Part shown: piece by piece, positions 53,483 through 63,586 of the stretch
Numbering within the stretch: the first letter of the stretch is position 1
Layout: every line of letters begins with the position of its first letter
Origin: an uncultured Pelagibacteraceae bacterium
GTDB lineage: Bacteria; Pseudomonadota; Alphaproteobacteria; Pelagibacterales; Pelagibacteraceae
Assembly: GCA_902557155.1 (NCBI GenBank)
Contig: CACDYR010000001.1
Span: 62,001 to 126,000, forward strand
Direction of reading: 5' to 3'
Length of the DNA stretch: 64,000 nt
Notes under the pieces: model-generated
What the model saw: the letters and a program-made list of their open reading frames with translations, nothing else
The model's database searches: none
Told to the model about the DNA's origin: nothing
Position numbers and translations under genes: made by a program

Positions 53483-54288
53483 AAAATATCTTCAAGATCA
53501 TCATCTTCATCTTTATAATTCTGATCTTCGTTTTGTTTTTTTAATTTTTGATAATGAAAAAAACTAATTGGAAGCATACCTAAGTATATAATTGCACTAA
53601 TAGATATAACGTTAAATGGATATATTAAAAGTAATCCAAAAAATAAAACTATTCCAAATAAAAGAAAAATAGTTGCTTTTCTTTGAATTACGATTTTTTT
53701 AAAAGAATAACTTGGAAATTTACTAATCAATAATAAAGATGTTACGATAAAAAAAACTGGAACAATAATATTATAATTTATATTTATAAAATTGAAGCTT
53801 GTAAGACTAAAAATTAATGGAGTTAGAACTAAGATACCTCCTGCTGGAGATGGAACTCCTTCAAAAAAATTATCTCTCCAAGAAGGTGCTTGACCTGTAT
53901 TTACATTGAAACGAGCCAAACGTAATGCAACACAAATTACATATATTAAACATAACAACCATCCAAATCTTCCTAATGTATTTAGTTTCCAGAAATACAT
54001 AATAAATGCTGGGGCTACTCCAAAACTTATCATATCTGTTAAAGAATCTAACTCTTTACCAACTTTTGATGTCCCTTTAATTAATCTTGCTATTCTTCCA
54101 TCTAATCCATCAATAAGAGCAGCGAACATAATTGCTATAATTGCAAATTCAAATTTTCCATCCAATGCAAATCTGATTGATGACAAGCCTATACAAACCC
54201 CAATAAGAGTTAGCATGTTAGGTAAAATCACTCTTGCGTTTGTTTTTTTATCTGTAACAATTTTTAAATTGTTTTTTGGCTGTTCCAT
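53479..54288 (-). CDS. pssA: CDP-diacylglycerol-serine O-phosphatidyltransferase
   Basis: PssA makes phosphatidylserine. The CDP-alcohol phosphatidyltransferase motif is complete: DGLDGRIARLIKGTSKVGKELDSLTD (about 60-85), with about seven to eight TM segments in a 269-aa protein. The C-terminal tail is hydrophilic and acidic (NEDQNYKDEDDDLEDIL). It follows psd by 3 bp, the usual psd-pssA pair, and overlaps the glycosyltransferase gene by 4 bp. Confidence 0.93.
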   Translation of the reverse strand: MEQPKNNLKIVTDKKTNARVILPNMLTLIGVCIGLSSIRFALDGKFEFAIIAIMFAALIDGLDGRIARLIKGTSKVGKELDSLTDMISFGVAPAFIMYFWKLNTLGRFGWLLCLIYVICVALRLARFNVNTGQAPSWRDNFFEGVPSPAGGILVLTPLIFSLTSFNFININYNIIVPVFFIVTSLLLISKFPSYSFKKIVIQRKATIFLLFGIVLFFGLLLIYPFNVISISAIIYLGMLPISFFHYQKLKKQNEDQNYKDEDDDLEDIL

Positions 54289-54291
54289 AAA

Positions 54292-54939
54292 TTAATTTTT
54301 AGCCAGCAGTGTTTCTCCTGAAATTGCTGTTTGACCAACTTTAACTAGTGGTTCGTAATTTTCATAATAAACGTCTGCTCTACTACCAAATCTAATCATC
54401 CCAATTCTGTCACCTTGATTTAATTCCTGATTTTTATTTGTTTCACAAACTATTCTTCTTGCAACTAATCCTGCAATTTGAACGACCACAATATCATTTC
54501 CATGTTTGTCTTTTATTTTATAATAATTTCTCTCGTTGTCTTCGCTTGCTTTATCTAAAGATGCATTTAAAAACTTTCCTGGTTTATATAAAATATCTTC
54601 AACAATACCTGAGCATGGTGTTCTGTTAACATGACAATCAAAGACATTCATAAAAATACTAATTTTTTTAAATTTTTTATTTTCTAGTCCAAGTTCTTTT
54701 GGACCATCTACCTCCTCAACTTTAATCACTTCTCCATCAGCAGGACTTACTAGGTAACTATCATCTCCTATAATTGTTCTCTCTGGATCTCTAAAAAAAT
54801 AATAAACCCAGACACTTAGTAAAATTCCTATTAATCCTAAAAAATTATTAATAATTAGAAAAATGATAGTTATGAATACAGCTATGACTATAAACTTGTA
54901 TCCTTCTGTGTGAATCTTTGGAAATATCTTACTAAACAT
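54292..54939 (-). CDS. psd: Phosphatidylserine decarboxylase (short, archaeal-type)
   Basis: Psd decarboxylates phosphatidylserine to phosphatidylethanolamine. This is the short (215 aa) form. It has two TM segments near residues 15-50, ADGEVIKVEEV, FMNVFDCHVNRTP and the self-cleavage motif FGSRADVY (about 188-195), where GS yields the pyruvoyl prosthetic group. It is first in the psd-pssA-glycosyltransferase-rlmE-guaB run, divergent from icd. Confidence 0.94.
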   Translation of the reverse strand: MFSKIFPKIHTEGYKFIVIAVFITIIFLIINNFLGLIGILLSVWVYYFFRDPERTIIGDDSYLVSPADGEVIKVEEVDGPKELGLENKKFKKISIFMNVFDCHVNRTPCSGIVEDILYKPGKFLNASLDKASEDNERNYYKIKDKHGNDIVVVQIAGLVARRIVCETNKNQELNQGDRIGMIRFGSRADVYYENYEPLVKVGQTAISGETLLAKN

Positions 54940-54949
54940 ATTCTTCTAT

Positions 54950-54977
54950 TTGCTAATTTTCGATTAATATGTATATA
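54950..54977 (+). promoter_or_regulatory. Candidate icd promoter
   Basis: In the 76-bp divergent gap between psd and icd, TTGCTA (54950-54955), a 16-base spacer and TATATA (54972-54977) are in sigma-70 positions. A start around 54984 would give a 32-base leader. Match is moderate; inferred. Confidence 0.4.
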
Positions 54978-55015
54978 AAACGATCAAATTCAATTAATAA
55001 GATAATTTTTATTTA

Positions 55016-56230
55016 ATGAGCAAAATCAAGGTAAAAAACCCAGTTGTAGAGCTGGATGGCGATGAAATGACTCGTATTATATGGGAGTTTATTAAAAACA
55101 AACTAATCCTCCCATATTTAGATCTTGGTATTGAATATTACGATTTAGGCATGAAAAGCAGAGATAATACTGATGATCAAATCACAATAGACTCTGCGAA
55201 TGCAATCAAAAAAATTGGTGTTGGAATAAAGTGTGCAACTATTACCCCTGATGAAGCAAGAGTAGAAGAATTTGATTTAAAAAAAATGTGGAGATCTCCT
55301 AACGGAACGATAAGAAATATAATTGGAGGAACAGTATTTAGAGAACCAATTATTTGTAAAAATATTCCAAAACTTGTCCCTTCTTGGACTGATCCAGTGA
55401 TTATTGGAAGACATGCATTTGGTGACCAATATAGAGCAACTGATTTTAAAGTTCCTGGAAAAGGAAAAATGGAAGTGAAGTGGACATCGGAAGATGGAAA
55501 AGATGAAATTAAATATGAAGTATTTAATTTTACAGGTCCTGGTGTGGCTTTATCAATGTACAATTTAGATAAGTCTATTGAAGACTTTGCAAGATCTTGT
55601 TTCAGCTATGGGTTAATTAAAAAATGGCCTGTTTATATGTCTACAAAAAATACAATTCTAAAACAATATGATGGAAGATTTAAAGATATTTTCCAAGAAA
55701 TTTTTGACAAAGAATATAAGAGTGAATTTGAAAAAAATAATTTAACTTATGAACATAGGTTAATTGACGACATGGTTGCATGCGCAATGAAGTGGAGTGG
55801 AAAATATATTTGGGCTTGTAAAAATTATGATGGAGATGTGCAATCAGATACTATGGCACAAGGTTATGGTTCTTTGGGATTAATGACGAGTACATTATTA
55901 ACTCCAGATGGAAAAGTAATGGAAGCAGAGGCTGCACATGGAACAGTAACTAGACATTATAGAATGCATCAAAAAGGAAAAGAAACTTCAACCAACCCAA
56001 TCGCATCAATTTTTGCTTGGACTAGAGGATTAGCTCACAGAGGTAAATTAGATAATAATGAAGAACTGATCAAATTTGCACAAACTTTAGAAAAAGTTTG
56101 TATTGAATGTGTGGAAAGTGGATCAATGACAAAAGATTTAGCAATTCTTGTAGGTCCAAATAGTAAATTCTTAACTACAAATCAATTTTTAGACGAAATT
56201 GATGGTAATTTAAAAAATAAATTAAACTAA
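55016..56230 (+). CDS. icd: Isocitrate dehydrogenase (NADP+), homodimeric eukaryote-like type
   Basis: Icd decarboxylates isocitrate to 2-oxoglutarate in the TCA cycle, making NADPH. The 404-aa sequence is of the eukaryote-like subfamily [51 protein letters not shown] (with the phosphorylation-site-equivalent SPNGT), [32 protein letters not shown]. It ends convergently with alaS, overlapping by 9 bp. Confidence 0.95.
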   Translation: MSKIKVKNPVVELDGDEMTRIIWEFIKNKLILPYLDLGIEYYDLGMKSRDNTDDQITIDSANAIKKIGVGIKCATITPDEARVEEFDLKKMWRSPNGTIRNIIGGTVFREPIICKNIPKLVPSWTDPVIIGRHAFGDQYRATDFKVPGKGKMEVKWTSEDGKDEIKYEVFNFTGPGVALSMYNLDKSIEDFARSCFSYGLIKKWPVYMSTKNTILKQYDGRFKDIFQEIFDKEYKSEFEKNNLTYEHRLIDDMVACAMKWSGKYIWACKNYDGDVQSDTMAQGYGSLGLMTSTLLTPDGKVMEAEAAHGTVTRHYRMHQKGKETSTNPIASIFAWTRGLAHRGKLDNNEELIKFAQTLEKVCIECVESGSMTKDLAILVGPNSKFLTTNQFLDEIDGNLKNKLN

Positions 56231-58888
56231 ACCCTTAAGCTTTTCAAAAGCTTCTTCAATTTTTGACTGGTCTTGTCCACCAGCTTGGGCAAAGTCTTTT
56301 CTTCCACCACCGCCTTTGCCACCAATTATTTCAGATCCAACTTTAACAAATTGAACTGCATCAAACTTGTTAGTTAAATTGTCAGTTACGCCAACAGCTA
56401 ATCCAACCTTGTCATCTTTATTTGCAAACACAACCACAATACCTTCACCTAAATCTTTTTTACCTTTATCTACAAGTTTTCTTAATTCTTTTGGAGGCAA
56501 TCCATCTATTTTTTGGAGTCTTAACTTAACTCCATTAATTTTTTCATCTTTAACAATATTTTTAGATTTATTCTCTAAAATTGTATTTACTGAGATTGTC
56601 TCTAATTGTTTAGTTAAATTTTTAATTAAAGTTTTTTGGTCAGTTTCCTCTAAACTTGGTTTTCCACCAAGTTTGATAATTTGCTGACTTAAATCTTTAA
56701 TAGTTTCCTCATCTTTTTCTGCAGATATGTTTGATAATTTCTCTTTATTTTTAAGATATTCCTCTAATTGTTTATCTCTTAATGCCTCAATTCTTCTTAC
56801 CCCTGCAGCAATTGATGATTGGCTGACGATCTTAAATTTGCCTATATCGCCTGTGTTTTTGACGTGTGTTCCGCCACACAACTCTGTTGAAAAATATTTT
56901 CCATCCTCATCTCCCATTGAAAGAACACGTACTTCATCACCGTATTTTTCACCAAATAATGCTAAAGCACCATTTTCAACTGCCTCATCAGGTGTCATTA
57001 ATCTAGTTTTTACATCAGATTTTTTTGAAACCATTTTGTTCACAAACTCCTCTATTTTATCAATTTCCTCATTCAAAATAGGCTTCATATGACTGAAATC
57101 AAATCTTAATCTGCTTGGCTCTACTAAAGATCCTTTCTGAGTGACATGCGTACCAAGAACTCTTCTCAATGACTCGTGCAATAGATGGGTTGCTGAGTGA
57201 TAAGCGCGAGTATTATCTCTTCTTTCCACATCAATTTTTAACTCTACACTTTCTTGTAGTTTTGTAGATCCACTCTTTACCTTTCCATAATGGACAAATA
57301 AATCTCCTAGTTTTTTTTGGACATCAGTTACTTCAAATTTAAAGTCATTTGATACTATTTCACCAGTATCACCAACCTGACCTCCAGACTCTCCATAGAA
57401 AGGAGTTTGATTTACTATAATCATTCCCTCATCATTTTCTTTTAACTGATCTACTTCTTTGTTGTCTTTTAAAAGAGACAACACAACACCTTCAGCTTGA
57501 TTAGTTTCATATCCTAAAAATTCAGTCGCTTCTAATTTATCTTTTATTCCAAACCAGATATCTTCAACTGCAGCATCTCCAGAACCTTTCCAATTTTTCT
57601 TAGCAAGTTCTCTACTTTCCTTCATTAAAGATTGAAACTTTTCAGTATCAATTGACATTGATTTATTTCTTAAAATATCCTCTGTAAGATCTAACGGGAA
57701 ACCATAGGTATCGTATAATTTAAAAGCTACTTCACCTGGTAACACTTTATCTATTTTAGATATTTCATCATTTAAAATTTTTATTCCTCTGTCTAATAGA
57801 ACTAAGAATTTTTCTTCCTCCATTTTTAAAGTTTCTTTAATTAAAGACTCTGCTCTAACTAACTCTGGATAGTTTCCTGACATTTCATTTTTAAGAGTGT
57901 CAAACAAATTATAAAAAACTGGTTCCTTGGATCCAAGTAAATGAGAATGTCTCATCCCTCTTCTCATAATTCTTCTAAGAACATAACCTCTTCCTTCATT
58001 TGAAGGTAAAACACCTTCAGCAATTAAAAATGAACTTGCTCTTAGGTGATCAGCTATTACTCTAAAACTTGAAAGATTAGATTTATCTGATTTAACTTTT
58101 ACAATTTCTGAAGCTGAATTAATTATTTTTTTAAAATGATCTGTTTCATAATTATCATGAGTACCTTGTAATAAAGCTGCTATTCGCTCAAGTCCCATTC
58201 CTGTATCAACAGATGGTTTTGGAAGATTTATTCTTTTATCTTTTGTGACTTGCTCAAATTGCATGAAGACCAAGTTCCAAATTTCTATAAATCTATCTCC
58301 ATCCTCATCTTTACTTCCTGGTAATCCCCCAGGTAAATGATCTCCATGATCAAAGAATATTTCAGAACACGGTCCACAAGGACCTGTCTCACCCATTGAC
58401 CAAAAATTATCTGATGTATCAATTCTAATTATTCTATCATCGCTAAAACCCGCTATTTTCTTCCAAAAATTAAAGGCTTCATCGTCTTCATGAAATACAG
58501 TTACATAAAGTCTGTTTTTATCTATTCCAAAATCTTTTGTAATTAAGTTCCAAGCATAATGAATTGCTTGCTCTTTAAAATAATCACCAAAAGAAAAGTT
58601 TCCTAACATCTCAAAAAAAGTATGGTGTCTTGGTGTGTAACCAACATTTTCTAAATCGTTATGCTTACCACCTGCCCTTACACATTTTTGTGATGTGGTT
58701 GCTCTTGCATAATCTCTTTTTTCTAAGCCTGTGAAAACGTTCTTAAACTGGACCATTCCAGAGTTGGCAAACATCAATGTAGGATCATTGTTTGGAACCA
58801 AATTACTAGATTCTACTATCTTGTGATCGTTCTTTTCAAAATACTTTAAGAAAGTATTTCTTATTTCATTAAGTGTTTTGTCTGCCAT
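56222..58888 (-). CDS. alaS: Alanyl-tRNA synthetase
   Basis: An 888-aa class II synthetase. The N-terminal aminoacylation domain has [41 protein letters not shown]. The editing domain has [16 protein letters not shown] and [13 protein letters not shown], and the C-terminal DHHA1-like region ends with [15 protein letters not shown]. Length is standard. It lies downstream of recA on the same strand, separated by a strong intrinsic terminator, and overlaps convergent icd. Confidence 0.97.
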   Translation of the reverse strand: MADKTLNEIRNTFLKYFEKNDHKIVESSNLVPNNDPTLMFANSGMVQFKNVFTGLEKRDYARATTSQKCVRAGGKHNDLENVGYTPRHHTFFEMLGNFSFGDYFKEQAIHYAWNLITKDFGIDKNRLYVTVFHEDDEAFNFWKKIAGFSDDRIIRIDTSDNFWSMGETGPCGPCSEIFFDHGDHLPGGLPGSKDEDGDRFIEIWNLVFMQFEQVTKDKRINLPKPSVDTGMGLERIAALLQGTHDNYETDHFKKIINSASEIVKVKSDKSNLSSFRVIADHLRASSFLIAEGVLPSNEGRGYVLRRIMRRGMRHSHLLGSKEPVFYNLFDTLKNEMSGNYPELVRAESLIKETLKMEEEKFLVLLDRGIKILNDEISKIDKVLPGEVAFKLYDTYGFPLDLTEDILRNKSMSIDTEKFQSLMKESRELAKKNWKGSGDAAVEDIWFGIKDKLEATEFLGYETNQAEGVVLSLLKDNKEVDQLKENDEGMIIVNQTPFYGESGGQVGDTGEIVSNDFKFEVTDVQKKLGDLFVHYGKVKSGSTKLQESVELKIDVERRDNTRAYHSATHLLHESLRRVLGTHVTQKGSLVEPSRLRFDFSHMKPILNEEIDKIEEFVNKMVSKKSDVKTRLMTPDEAVENGALALFGEKYGDEVRVLSMGDEDGKYFSTELCGGTHVKNTGDIGKFKIVSQSSIAAGVRRIEALRDKQLEEYLKNKEKLSNISAEKDEETIKDLSQQIIKLGGKPSLEETDQKTLIKNLTKQLETISVNTILENKSKNIVKDEKINGVKLRLQKIDGLPPKELRKLVDKGKKDLGEGIVVVFANKDDKVGLAVGVTDNLTNKFDAVQFVKVGSEIIGGKGGGGRKDFAQAGGQDQSKIEEAFEKLKGLV

Positions 58889-58936
58889 ATTTTTAAAATA
58901 CAGCTTTTTTATTCTATGTCTAGATATCGAAGGGAA

Positions 58937-58963
58937 AAAAGGCGCTTAAATTAAGCGCCTTTT
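58937..58963 (-). terminator. Intrinsic terminator of recA
   Basis: AAAAGGCGCTTAAATTAAGCGCCTTTT forms a GC-rich stem GGCGCTT/AAGCGCC with loop AAATT, extended by four A-T pairs. On the minus strand it lies just after the recA stop and is followed by a T run (rev-comp of the As at 58935-58940). It separates recA from alaS. It is the only strong terminator I could find in the window. Confidence 0.8.
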
Positions 58964-58981
58964 ATTAATAAAGATGACCTA

Positions 58982-60136
58982 TTAATTCTTTTTAGATGGA
59001 GGAGTAGCCTCTGCTTTTTCAGCTTCTTCTTTTTCAGCTACTTTCTTTTCTTTCTCTAATTTTTCAGGATCGATTGGATTTCCCTCTATTTTCTTAGAAA
59101 TCACACCTGCTTTTTCTCTAATTGCCATTTCAATTTCTGCAGCAACTTTAGGATTTTGAGCTAGATAAGTCTTAGCATTCTCTCTACCTTGACCAATCTT
59201 CTCACCTTTGTAAGCATACCATGCACCTGATTTTTCAATTATATCTGCTTTAGAACCAAGATCGACTAATTCACCCATCTTGCTAATTCCTCTTCCATAC
59301 ATCAAATCAAATTCAACAACTTTGAATGGTGGTGCTACTTTATTCTTAACTACCTTCACTCTAGTAGAGTTACCAATAATTTCGTCTTTATCTTTGATGG
59401 CACCAATTCTTCTAATATCCATTCTTACAGATGAGTAAAACTTAAGTGCATTACCACCTGATGTTGTTTCTGGACTTCCAAACATAACTCCGATTTTCAT
59501 TCTGATTTGGTTAATGAAAATCATCATTGTGTTTGTATTTGAGATTGAGCTTGTTAATTTTCTTAAAGCCTGACTCATTAATCTTGATTGAAGACCAACA
59601 TGATGATCTCCCATTTCACCGTCAATTTCAGCTTTAGGAGTTAAAGCTGCAACAGAGTCGATAACAATTACTGAAATAGAGCCTGATTTTACTAGTGTAT
59701 CAGCGATTTCTAATGCTTGTTCACCAGTATCTGGCTGTGAGATTAAAAGTTCTTCAGTATTTACACCTAATTTTTTTGCATAAACTGGGTCTAATGCATG
59801 TTCTGCATCAACGAATGCACAAATTCCACCAGATTTTTGAGCTTCAGCAACAACTTGTAATGCTAATGTTGTTTTTCCAGATGACTCTGGTCCATAAACT
59901 TCAATAATTCTTCCTTTTGGTAATCCACCTATACCTAAAGCTAAATCAAGACTTAAAGAACCTGTTGAAACAGACTCGATATCCATTGCTCTCTTTTCAC
60001 CAAGCTTCATTACAGAGCCTTTTCCAAAATTATCTGTAATTTGAGCTATCGCAGCGTCTAACGCTTTGTTCTTTTCTTTAACATCCATTTCTTGATCTTT
60101 GGTAGATTTAACTACTTTTAGGTTATTTTTCGTCAT
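58982..60136 (-). CDS. recA: DNA recombinase RecA
   Basis: RecA promotes homologous strand exchange and activates LexA/UmuD self-cleavage. The 384-aa sequence has the P-loop GPESSGKTT (82-90), [20 protein letters not shown], the L2-region and [22 protein letters not shown]. The C-terminus is a Glu/Lys-rich tail ([19 protein letters not shown]). AGAGG upstream is a good ribosome site. A LexA-like site lies 50 bp upstream. Single gene unit ended by the hairpin at 58937-58963. Confidence 0.97.
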   Translation of the reverse strand: MTKNNLKVVKSTKDQEMDVKEKNKALDAAIAQITDNFGKGSVMKLGEKRAMDIESVSTGSLSLDLALGIGGLPKGRIIEVYGPESSGKTTLALQVVAEAQKSGGICAFVDAEHALDPVYAKKLGVNTEELLISQPDTGEQALEIADTLVKSGSISVIVIDSVAALTPKAEIDGEMGDHHVGLQSRLMSQALRKLTSSISNTNTMMIFINQIRMKIGVMFGSPETTSGGNALKFYSSVRMDIRRIGAIKDKDEIIGNSTRVKVVKNKVAPPFKVVEFDLMYGRGISKMGELVDLGSKADIIEKSGAWYAYKGEKIGQGRENAKTYLAQNPKVAAEIEMAIREKAGVISKKIEGNPIDPEKLEKEKKVAEKEEAEKAEATPPSKKN

Positions 60137-60185
60137 TTTTTGCCTCTTTTTTTAAATTTTTTAACACTCGAATCATGGAATAAAT

Positions 60186-60200
60186 GTACACATTTTGTTC
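60186..60200 (-). promoter_or_regulatory. Candidate LexA (SOS) operator upstream of recA
   Basis: On the minus strand GAAC-AAAATGT-GTAC matches the alphaproteobacterial SOS box GAAC-N7-GAAC (reverse of GTTC-N7-GTTC) at seven of eight positions. It lies 50 bp upstream of the recA ATG, in the only intergenic space. A second, perfect copy lies at umuD. Consensus-based; LexA itself is outside the window. Confidence 0.5.
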
Positions 60201-60243
60201 TCATTAGCAATATATTTATTTTTTACTACTAAAAATCAAATAA

Positions 60244-61536
60244 TTACTTAAGTTTTAGATATTGGCTGTTGAGTAAACCCACGGCTTTGAGCAGATTGTA
60301 TTGAGCCATTAGATAATTTTTCTCAGAACTTGCTAAAGAAATTTGAGCAGAAAGTAATAAAGCATTTGATTGAATAACATCTAAAGTTGTTCTCGAACCT
60401 CTTTCGTACTCTGCTGCAATTCCTTCATTAGCTATTTCAGCTGCACTTACTTGAACTTTAACTGAATTTAAAAAACTTTCTGAAGACTCTAGGCTAGACC
60501 ATGCACTTGCTACATTTGTTTCATTTGTTCTTACAGCATCATCTAACAATAGTCTTTTTCTAGTAGTTAAGTTTGAATTTTTAGAAATAGTTGATCTTTT
60601 TTTTCCACCTGAATAAAAAGGCCAATTAACTGTTGCCTTTAATACATCTTTTTCTCTTTCATCATATGTAGAACTTAGATCATCAGTATAAGATCTTTCT
60701 AAAGATAAAGAAGCAGTTGGTTTTAGATCTGACTCAGAAATTTCTAATTCTTTCTCTGCTTTAGCTAAATCAAATTTTGCTATTTGAATATCCGGATTAT
60801 TTTGTTTTGAAATACTAATTGCCTCGTTTAAAGATTTTGGAATACTGACTATTGCTGTTGAATTTTTCTGTAATTTGTTTGGATCACTAATTTTCCCAAT
60901 TATATTCTCATAATTTAGTTTACTAATTAATAAATCACTTTTTGATTTTGCAAATTGTGCTTGAGCTCCTGCAAGCGATGATTCTGATTGTGCTAGGTCA
61001 GTATTAGTGATTTGACCTCTGTCTCTTCTAATTTGATCATTTTCAACTTGTCTGATTAAAAGATTTAAATTTTTTTTATTTATATCTAAAGTTTCTCTAG
61101 CTAAAATTAAATTTGTAAATGCATCAATTGCTTTATGTAAAATATCTTGTTCTTTTTTAACTAATTGAGCTTTTGCTAAATCTAAAGCAGTAATGTTTTT
61201 TTCTAGAGTTAAATCTCTTCCAAAATCTAACAATGTTTGTTCTAACTTAATTGAAGTAGTGAATGGGTCTACATCTGTTATACTTGCATCACCACCACTT
61301 TGATTAGTAAGTTTATTCGTATCCTCAATACTTTTTGTTCCACTTAATGTTAAAGATGGTTTGTAATCGGCTTTTGCAATATTAACATCTTCCTCTGATG
61401 CTTTAATATTTTCTCTTTCAGCATTTAATTGAATATTGTTTTTGTAAGTTTCATTTAATGCTTCAAGAAGGGTAACTGCAAAAGCGTTACTAAAATAGAA
61501 TATTGATGCGATAATTATGATAAATATTTTTTTCAT
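60244..61536 (-). CDS. tolC: TolC-family outer-membrane efflux protein
   Basis: A 430-aa outer-membrane channel. The signal peptide (MKKIFIIIIASIFYFSNAFA) is followed by two similar TolC halves: LLEALNETYKNNIQLNAERENIKASEEDVNIAKADYKPSL and later EAISISKQNNPDIQIAKFDLAKAEKELEISESDLKPTASL, ending with the periplasmic helix segment GSRTTLDVIQSNALLLSAQISLASSEKNYLMAQYNLLKAVGLL. It acts with RND or type I exporters. Its start overlaps the glycerate kinase stop by 4 bp. Confidence 0.9.
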   Translation of the reverse strand: MKKIFIIIIASIFYFSNAFAVTLLEALNETYKNNIQLNAERENIKASEEDVNIAKADYKPSLTLSGTKSIEDTNKLTNQSGGDASITDVDPFTTSIKLEQTLLDFGRDLTLEKNITALDLAKAQLVKKEQDILHKAIDAFTNLILARETLDINKKNLNLLIRQVENDQIRRDRGQITNTDLAQSESSLAGAQAQFAKSKSDLLISKLNYENIIGKISDPNKLQKNSTAIVSIPKSLNEAISISKQNNPDIQIAKFDLAKAEKELEISESDLKPTASLSLERSYTDDLSSTYDEREKDVLKATVNWPFYSGGKKRSTISKNSNLTTRKRLLLDDAVRTNETNVASAWSSLESSESFLNSVKVQVSAAEIANEGIAAEYERGSRTTLDVIQSNALLLSAQISLASSEKNYLMAQYNLLKAVGLLNSQYLKLK

Positions 61537-62462
61537 TTCGATTTGTATACAGCAGTTTTAATTTGATGGTTACTATTTAAATTTAAAATTATAGATGCAT
61601 ATTTGGGCATATTTTTAAACATATTTTGAGTAATTCTTTGATAGGTTTGCATAAAATTAATAACATCTCCTTTACTCATTATCTTATGACCACCTTTTTT
61701 CTTTGTTTTTAACCATAGTTTATGTTCCTGCTTTAATCTCCACTTTTGTAATAAACTAAAGTTTTTTGCTTTTAAGTAAATCATGCAATTTAGCTGAGAA
61801 TATAATTTTTTATACTTAGTTTTTAATTGCTGATTAACGTATTTTCTCCAAACTAGTTTTTGGTCATTAGCCTTTTCCATAGAATTAATGGATTTTTTTA
61901 ATGTCTTATTTACCTCTTCTCTTGCTCCAACACACCACCCTTCAAAAATAATAACATCTGGTCTTTTGTTAATTGTGTTCCATTTGTTTTTAGGAAATCT
62001 GTCATCAATTGCCTTATTAAAGTTTGGTAATTTCATATTTTTAAACTTTTTTGCTTTAGATTTTTTAAAGAAATCTAACATCATATCGATGTCATGAGTT
62101 CCGGGAACTCCTCTAGTAAGTAACATATGATGTACTTTTTTTGATAAAGCAATTCTTTCTTTTCTAGTTTTATAAAAATCATCAATAGAAATCTTGAATA
62201 CTTTCAATTTAAAATACTTTTCTAATATTATCTTTATTATGGAGCTAATAGTTGTTTTGCCTGTTCCTTGTCCTCCAGCTAATCCAACAAAGTAAGGTTT
62301 TTTGTTATCTGCTTTTTTTGCAATCCAAAAACATATTGGGATTAAAAAATTCTTGATCATCCTCTCTTTATTACCGAACTTTTCTGTTGAAGTTTCTTGT
62401 GATTTAATAAATTTAAAACAATCTTTTTTAACTTTTTTAAAACACTCTTCAGATAATTTCAT
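61533..62462 (-). CDS. P-loop kinase, likely D-glycerate 3-kinase
   Basis: A protein of the glycerate kinase (GLYK/Tda10-like) P-loop family. The Walker A motif is GLAGGQGTGKTTISS, followed by ISIDDFYKTRKERIALSKKVHHMLLTRGVPGTHDIDMM, FNKAIDDRFPKN and IIFEGWCVGARE, the family signature. It would phosphorylate D-glycerate to 3-phosphoglycerate. I chose the ATG at 62462 (309 aa, MKLSEECF) over the longer ORF start, which would overlap the GFA gene. The assignment to glycerate is by family. Confidence 0.8.
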   Translation of the reverse strand: MKLSEECFKKVKKDCFKFIKSQETSTEKFGNKERMIKNFLIPICFWIAKKADNKKPYFVGLAGGQGTGKTTISSIIKIILEKYFKLKVFKISIDDFYKTRKERIALSKKVHHMLLTRGVPGTHDIDMMLDFFKKSKAKKFKNMKLPNFNKAIDDRFPKNKWNTINKRPDVIIFEGWCVGAREEVNKTLKKSINSMEKANDQKLVWRKYVNQQLKTKYKKLYSQLNCMIYLKAKNFSLLQKWRLKQEHKLWLKTKKKGGHKIMSKGDVINFMQTYQRITQNMFKNMPKYASIILNLNSNHQIKTAVYKSK

Positions 62463-62469
62463 TGAACTT

Positions 62470-62835
62470 TTATTTTTCTTGATCCATTGGATGGTTAAGA
62501 CCATCAAAGTAAGCTACTTCTTTTAAATCCTCTACTTTAACCTCGTCTACACATCCCATATTAAATCCAGTCATAGCTGGTGCACTTCTTGGATTGTGAT
62601 GAGTGTAAATTCCACATTCAGTACAAAAGTAATGATTAGCAACTTTAGTATGATATTGATAAAGTTTTAATTTATCTTGTCCTTTAGTAACTTTAAAATC
62701 TTCATTTTTGACCATACCCATTGTTGCATTTTTTCTTTTACAAATTGAACAATTACATCTTACAATTTTTGCTAATTCTTTAACTGTAGCATTAATTTCT
62801 GCTTCTACAGCTCCACAATGACAATTTAGTTTCAT
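62470..62835 (-). CDS. GFA/CENP-V family zinc protein
   Basis: A 121-aa single-domain protein with the family's Zn ligands: NCHCGAVEAEI, CNCSICKRKNATMG, and YFCTECGIYTHHNPRS. The family includes proteins once called glutathione-dependent formaldehyde-activating enzyme; most members have unknown roles. With gloA and the gsh genes, a glutathione-adduct role is possible. It is 12 bp from the VOC gene and 7 bp from the kinase. Confidence 0.85.
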   Translation of the reverse strand: MKLNCHCGAVEAEINATVKELAKIVRCNCSICKRKNATMGMVKNEDFKVTKGQDKLKLYQYHTKVANHYFCTECGIYTHHNPRSAPAMTGFNMGCVDEVKVEDLKEVAYFDGLNHPMDQEK

Positions 62836-62847
62836 ACAACTCCTTTT

Positions 62848-63231
62848 TTATTTTAAAATACTTTTAGCTGCAATCTTATTTCCATCTAAATCACGAATAT
62901 ATCCATAATAATTTCCATCTTTTCTAACTCCTGGAACTCCCTCATCTGTTGCACCTTTTGATATTGCAATTTCATAAAATTTTTCAACAGCTTCTTTGTT
63001 TTCTGCTAATAAAGTTATTTGGGTTCCATTTCCAAACGTTGCATCTTTTCCATTTACTGGATGTGTTACATAAAATTGGACTTTCTCTGGATCACTTGAA
63101 TGAGCGTAACCAAGATATTTTTGTGTTTTCAAAACTCTTTTTAATTTCAAAGGTTCAAATACAGCATCATAAAAATCACCTGATTTTTCATGATCATCAG
63201 ATCCAACCATCACAAAATCTAAAATATTCAT
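62848..63231 (-). CDS. VOC family (glyoxalase/dioxygenase superfamily) protein
   Basis: A 127-aa VOC-fold protein with the paired beta-alpha-beta repeats: FVMVGSDDHEKSGDFYDAVFEPLGL-like N-terminus and FYEIAISKGATDEGVPGVRKDGNYYGYIRDLDGNKI near the C-terminus, typical of the uncharacterised glyoxalase-like group. The reaction cannot be named. It is in a minus-strand run with the GFA protein and the 64-aa orphan. Confidence 0.82.
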   Translation of the reverse strand: MNILDFVMVGSDDHEKSGDFYDAVFEPLKLKRVLKTQKYLGYAHSSDPEKVQFYVTHPVNGKDATFGNGTQITLLAENKEAVEKFYEIAISKGATDEGVPGVRKDGNYYGYIRDLDGNKIAAKSILK

Positions 63232-63234
63232 GAT

Positions 63235-63429
63235 TTATTTATTATATACCTCATAAACTTTTTCTCTTTCACTTTTGTTCATTCCCTTGGTTTCTTCTAT
63301 AAACTTATTTCTTAATTCTCTTGTTTTTAATATGAAAAAACAAACAGTGTCTTTGCTATGGTAAACTGCTTTTAATTCATCATCTATTTCGTTTAACTCT
63401 TCTGGAATATCTGCTTTAATACAAATCAT
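63235..63429 (-). CDS. Small protein of unknown function (64 aa)
   Basis: A 64-aa soluble, helical, charged protein: MICIKADIPEELNEIDDELKAVYHSKDTVCFFILKTRELRNKFIEETKGMNKSEREKVYEVYNK. I do not recognise a family. It lies 3 bp upstream of the VOC gene in the same direction, with plausible coding character, and the region to its 5' side holds promoter-like elements. The role is unknown. Confidence 0.6.
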   Translation of the reverse strand: MICIKADIPEELNEIDDELKAVYHSKDTVCFFILKTRELRNKFIEETKGMNKSEREKVYEVYNK

Positions 63430-63574
63430 AATTTTCCTTTATAAATCACTTTAAGACTACTTATTGTAAAAGTTATCCACATGTCCACCAAATGTTGTTT
63501 TCGATGTTCACGTTTTGATTCACTTTTGATTCAATTACGGACTCAAAATACAACCTCTTGAGTGTATTCTATAA
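63430..63574. other. 145-bp intergenic region with a DnaA box and direct repeats
   Basis: The gap between the 64-aa orphan and umuD holds a perfect DnaA box TTATCCACA (63473-63481), two copies of TTTTGATTCA spaced 11 bp apart (63513-63522, 63524-63533) and the start region of umuD. No tRNA or hairpin was found. It probably holds the divergent promoters for the orphan-VOC-GFA-kinase run and umuD. Confidence 0.5.
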
Positions 63575-63586
63575 ATGGTCTATAAA
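63558..63586 (+). promoter_or_regulatory. Candidate umuD promoter
   Basis: TTGAGT (63558-63563) and TATAAA (63581-63586) are 17 bases apart. The predicted start, near 63593, lies inside the LexA-like site, a typical repression geometry. It lies after the upstream ATG at 63575 and would favour the ATG at 63605. Consensus-based. Confidence 0.4.

Noticed and set aside
56237-56253. Palindrome AAGCTTTTCAAAAGCTT in the alaS 3' end, possibly an icd terminator
   Set aside because: The stem is short, AT-rich and inside the alaS coding end, with no T run. It is more likely a codon accident than a terminator.
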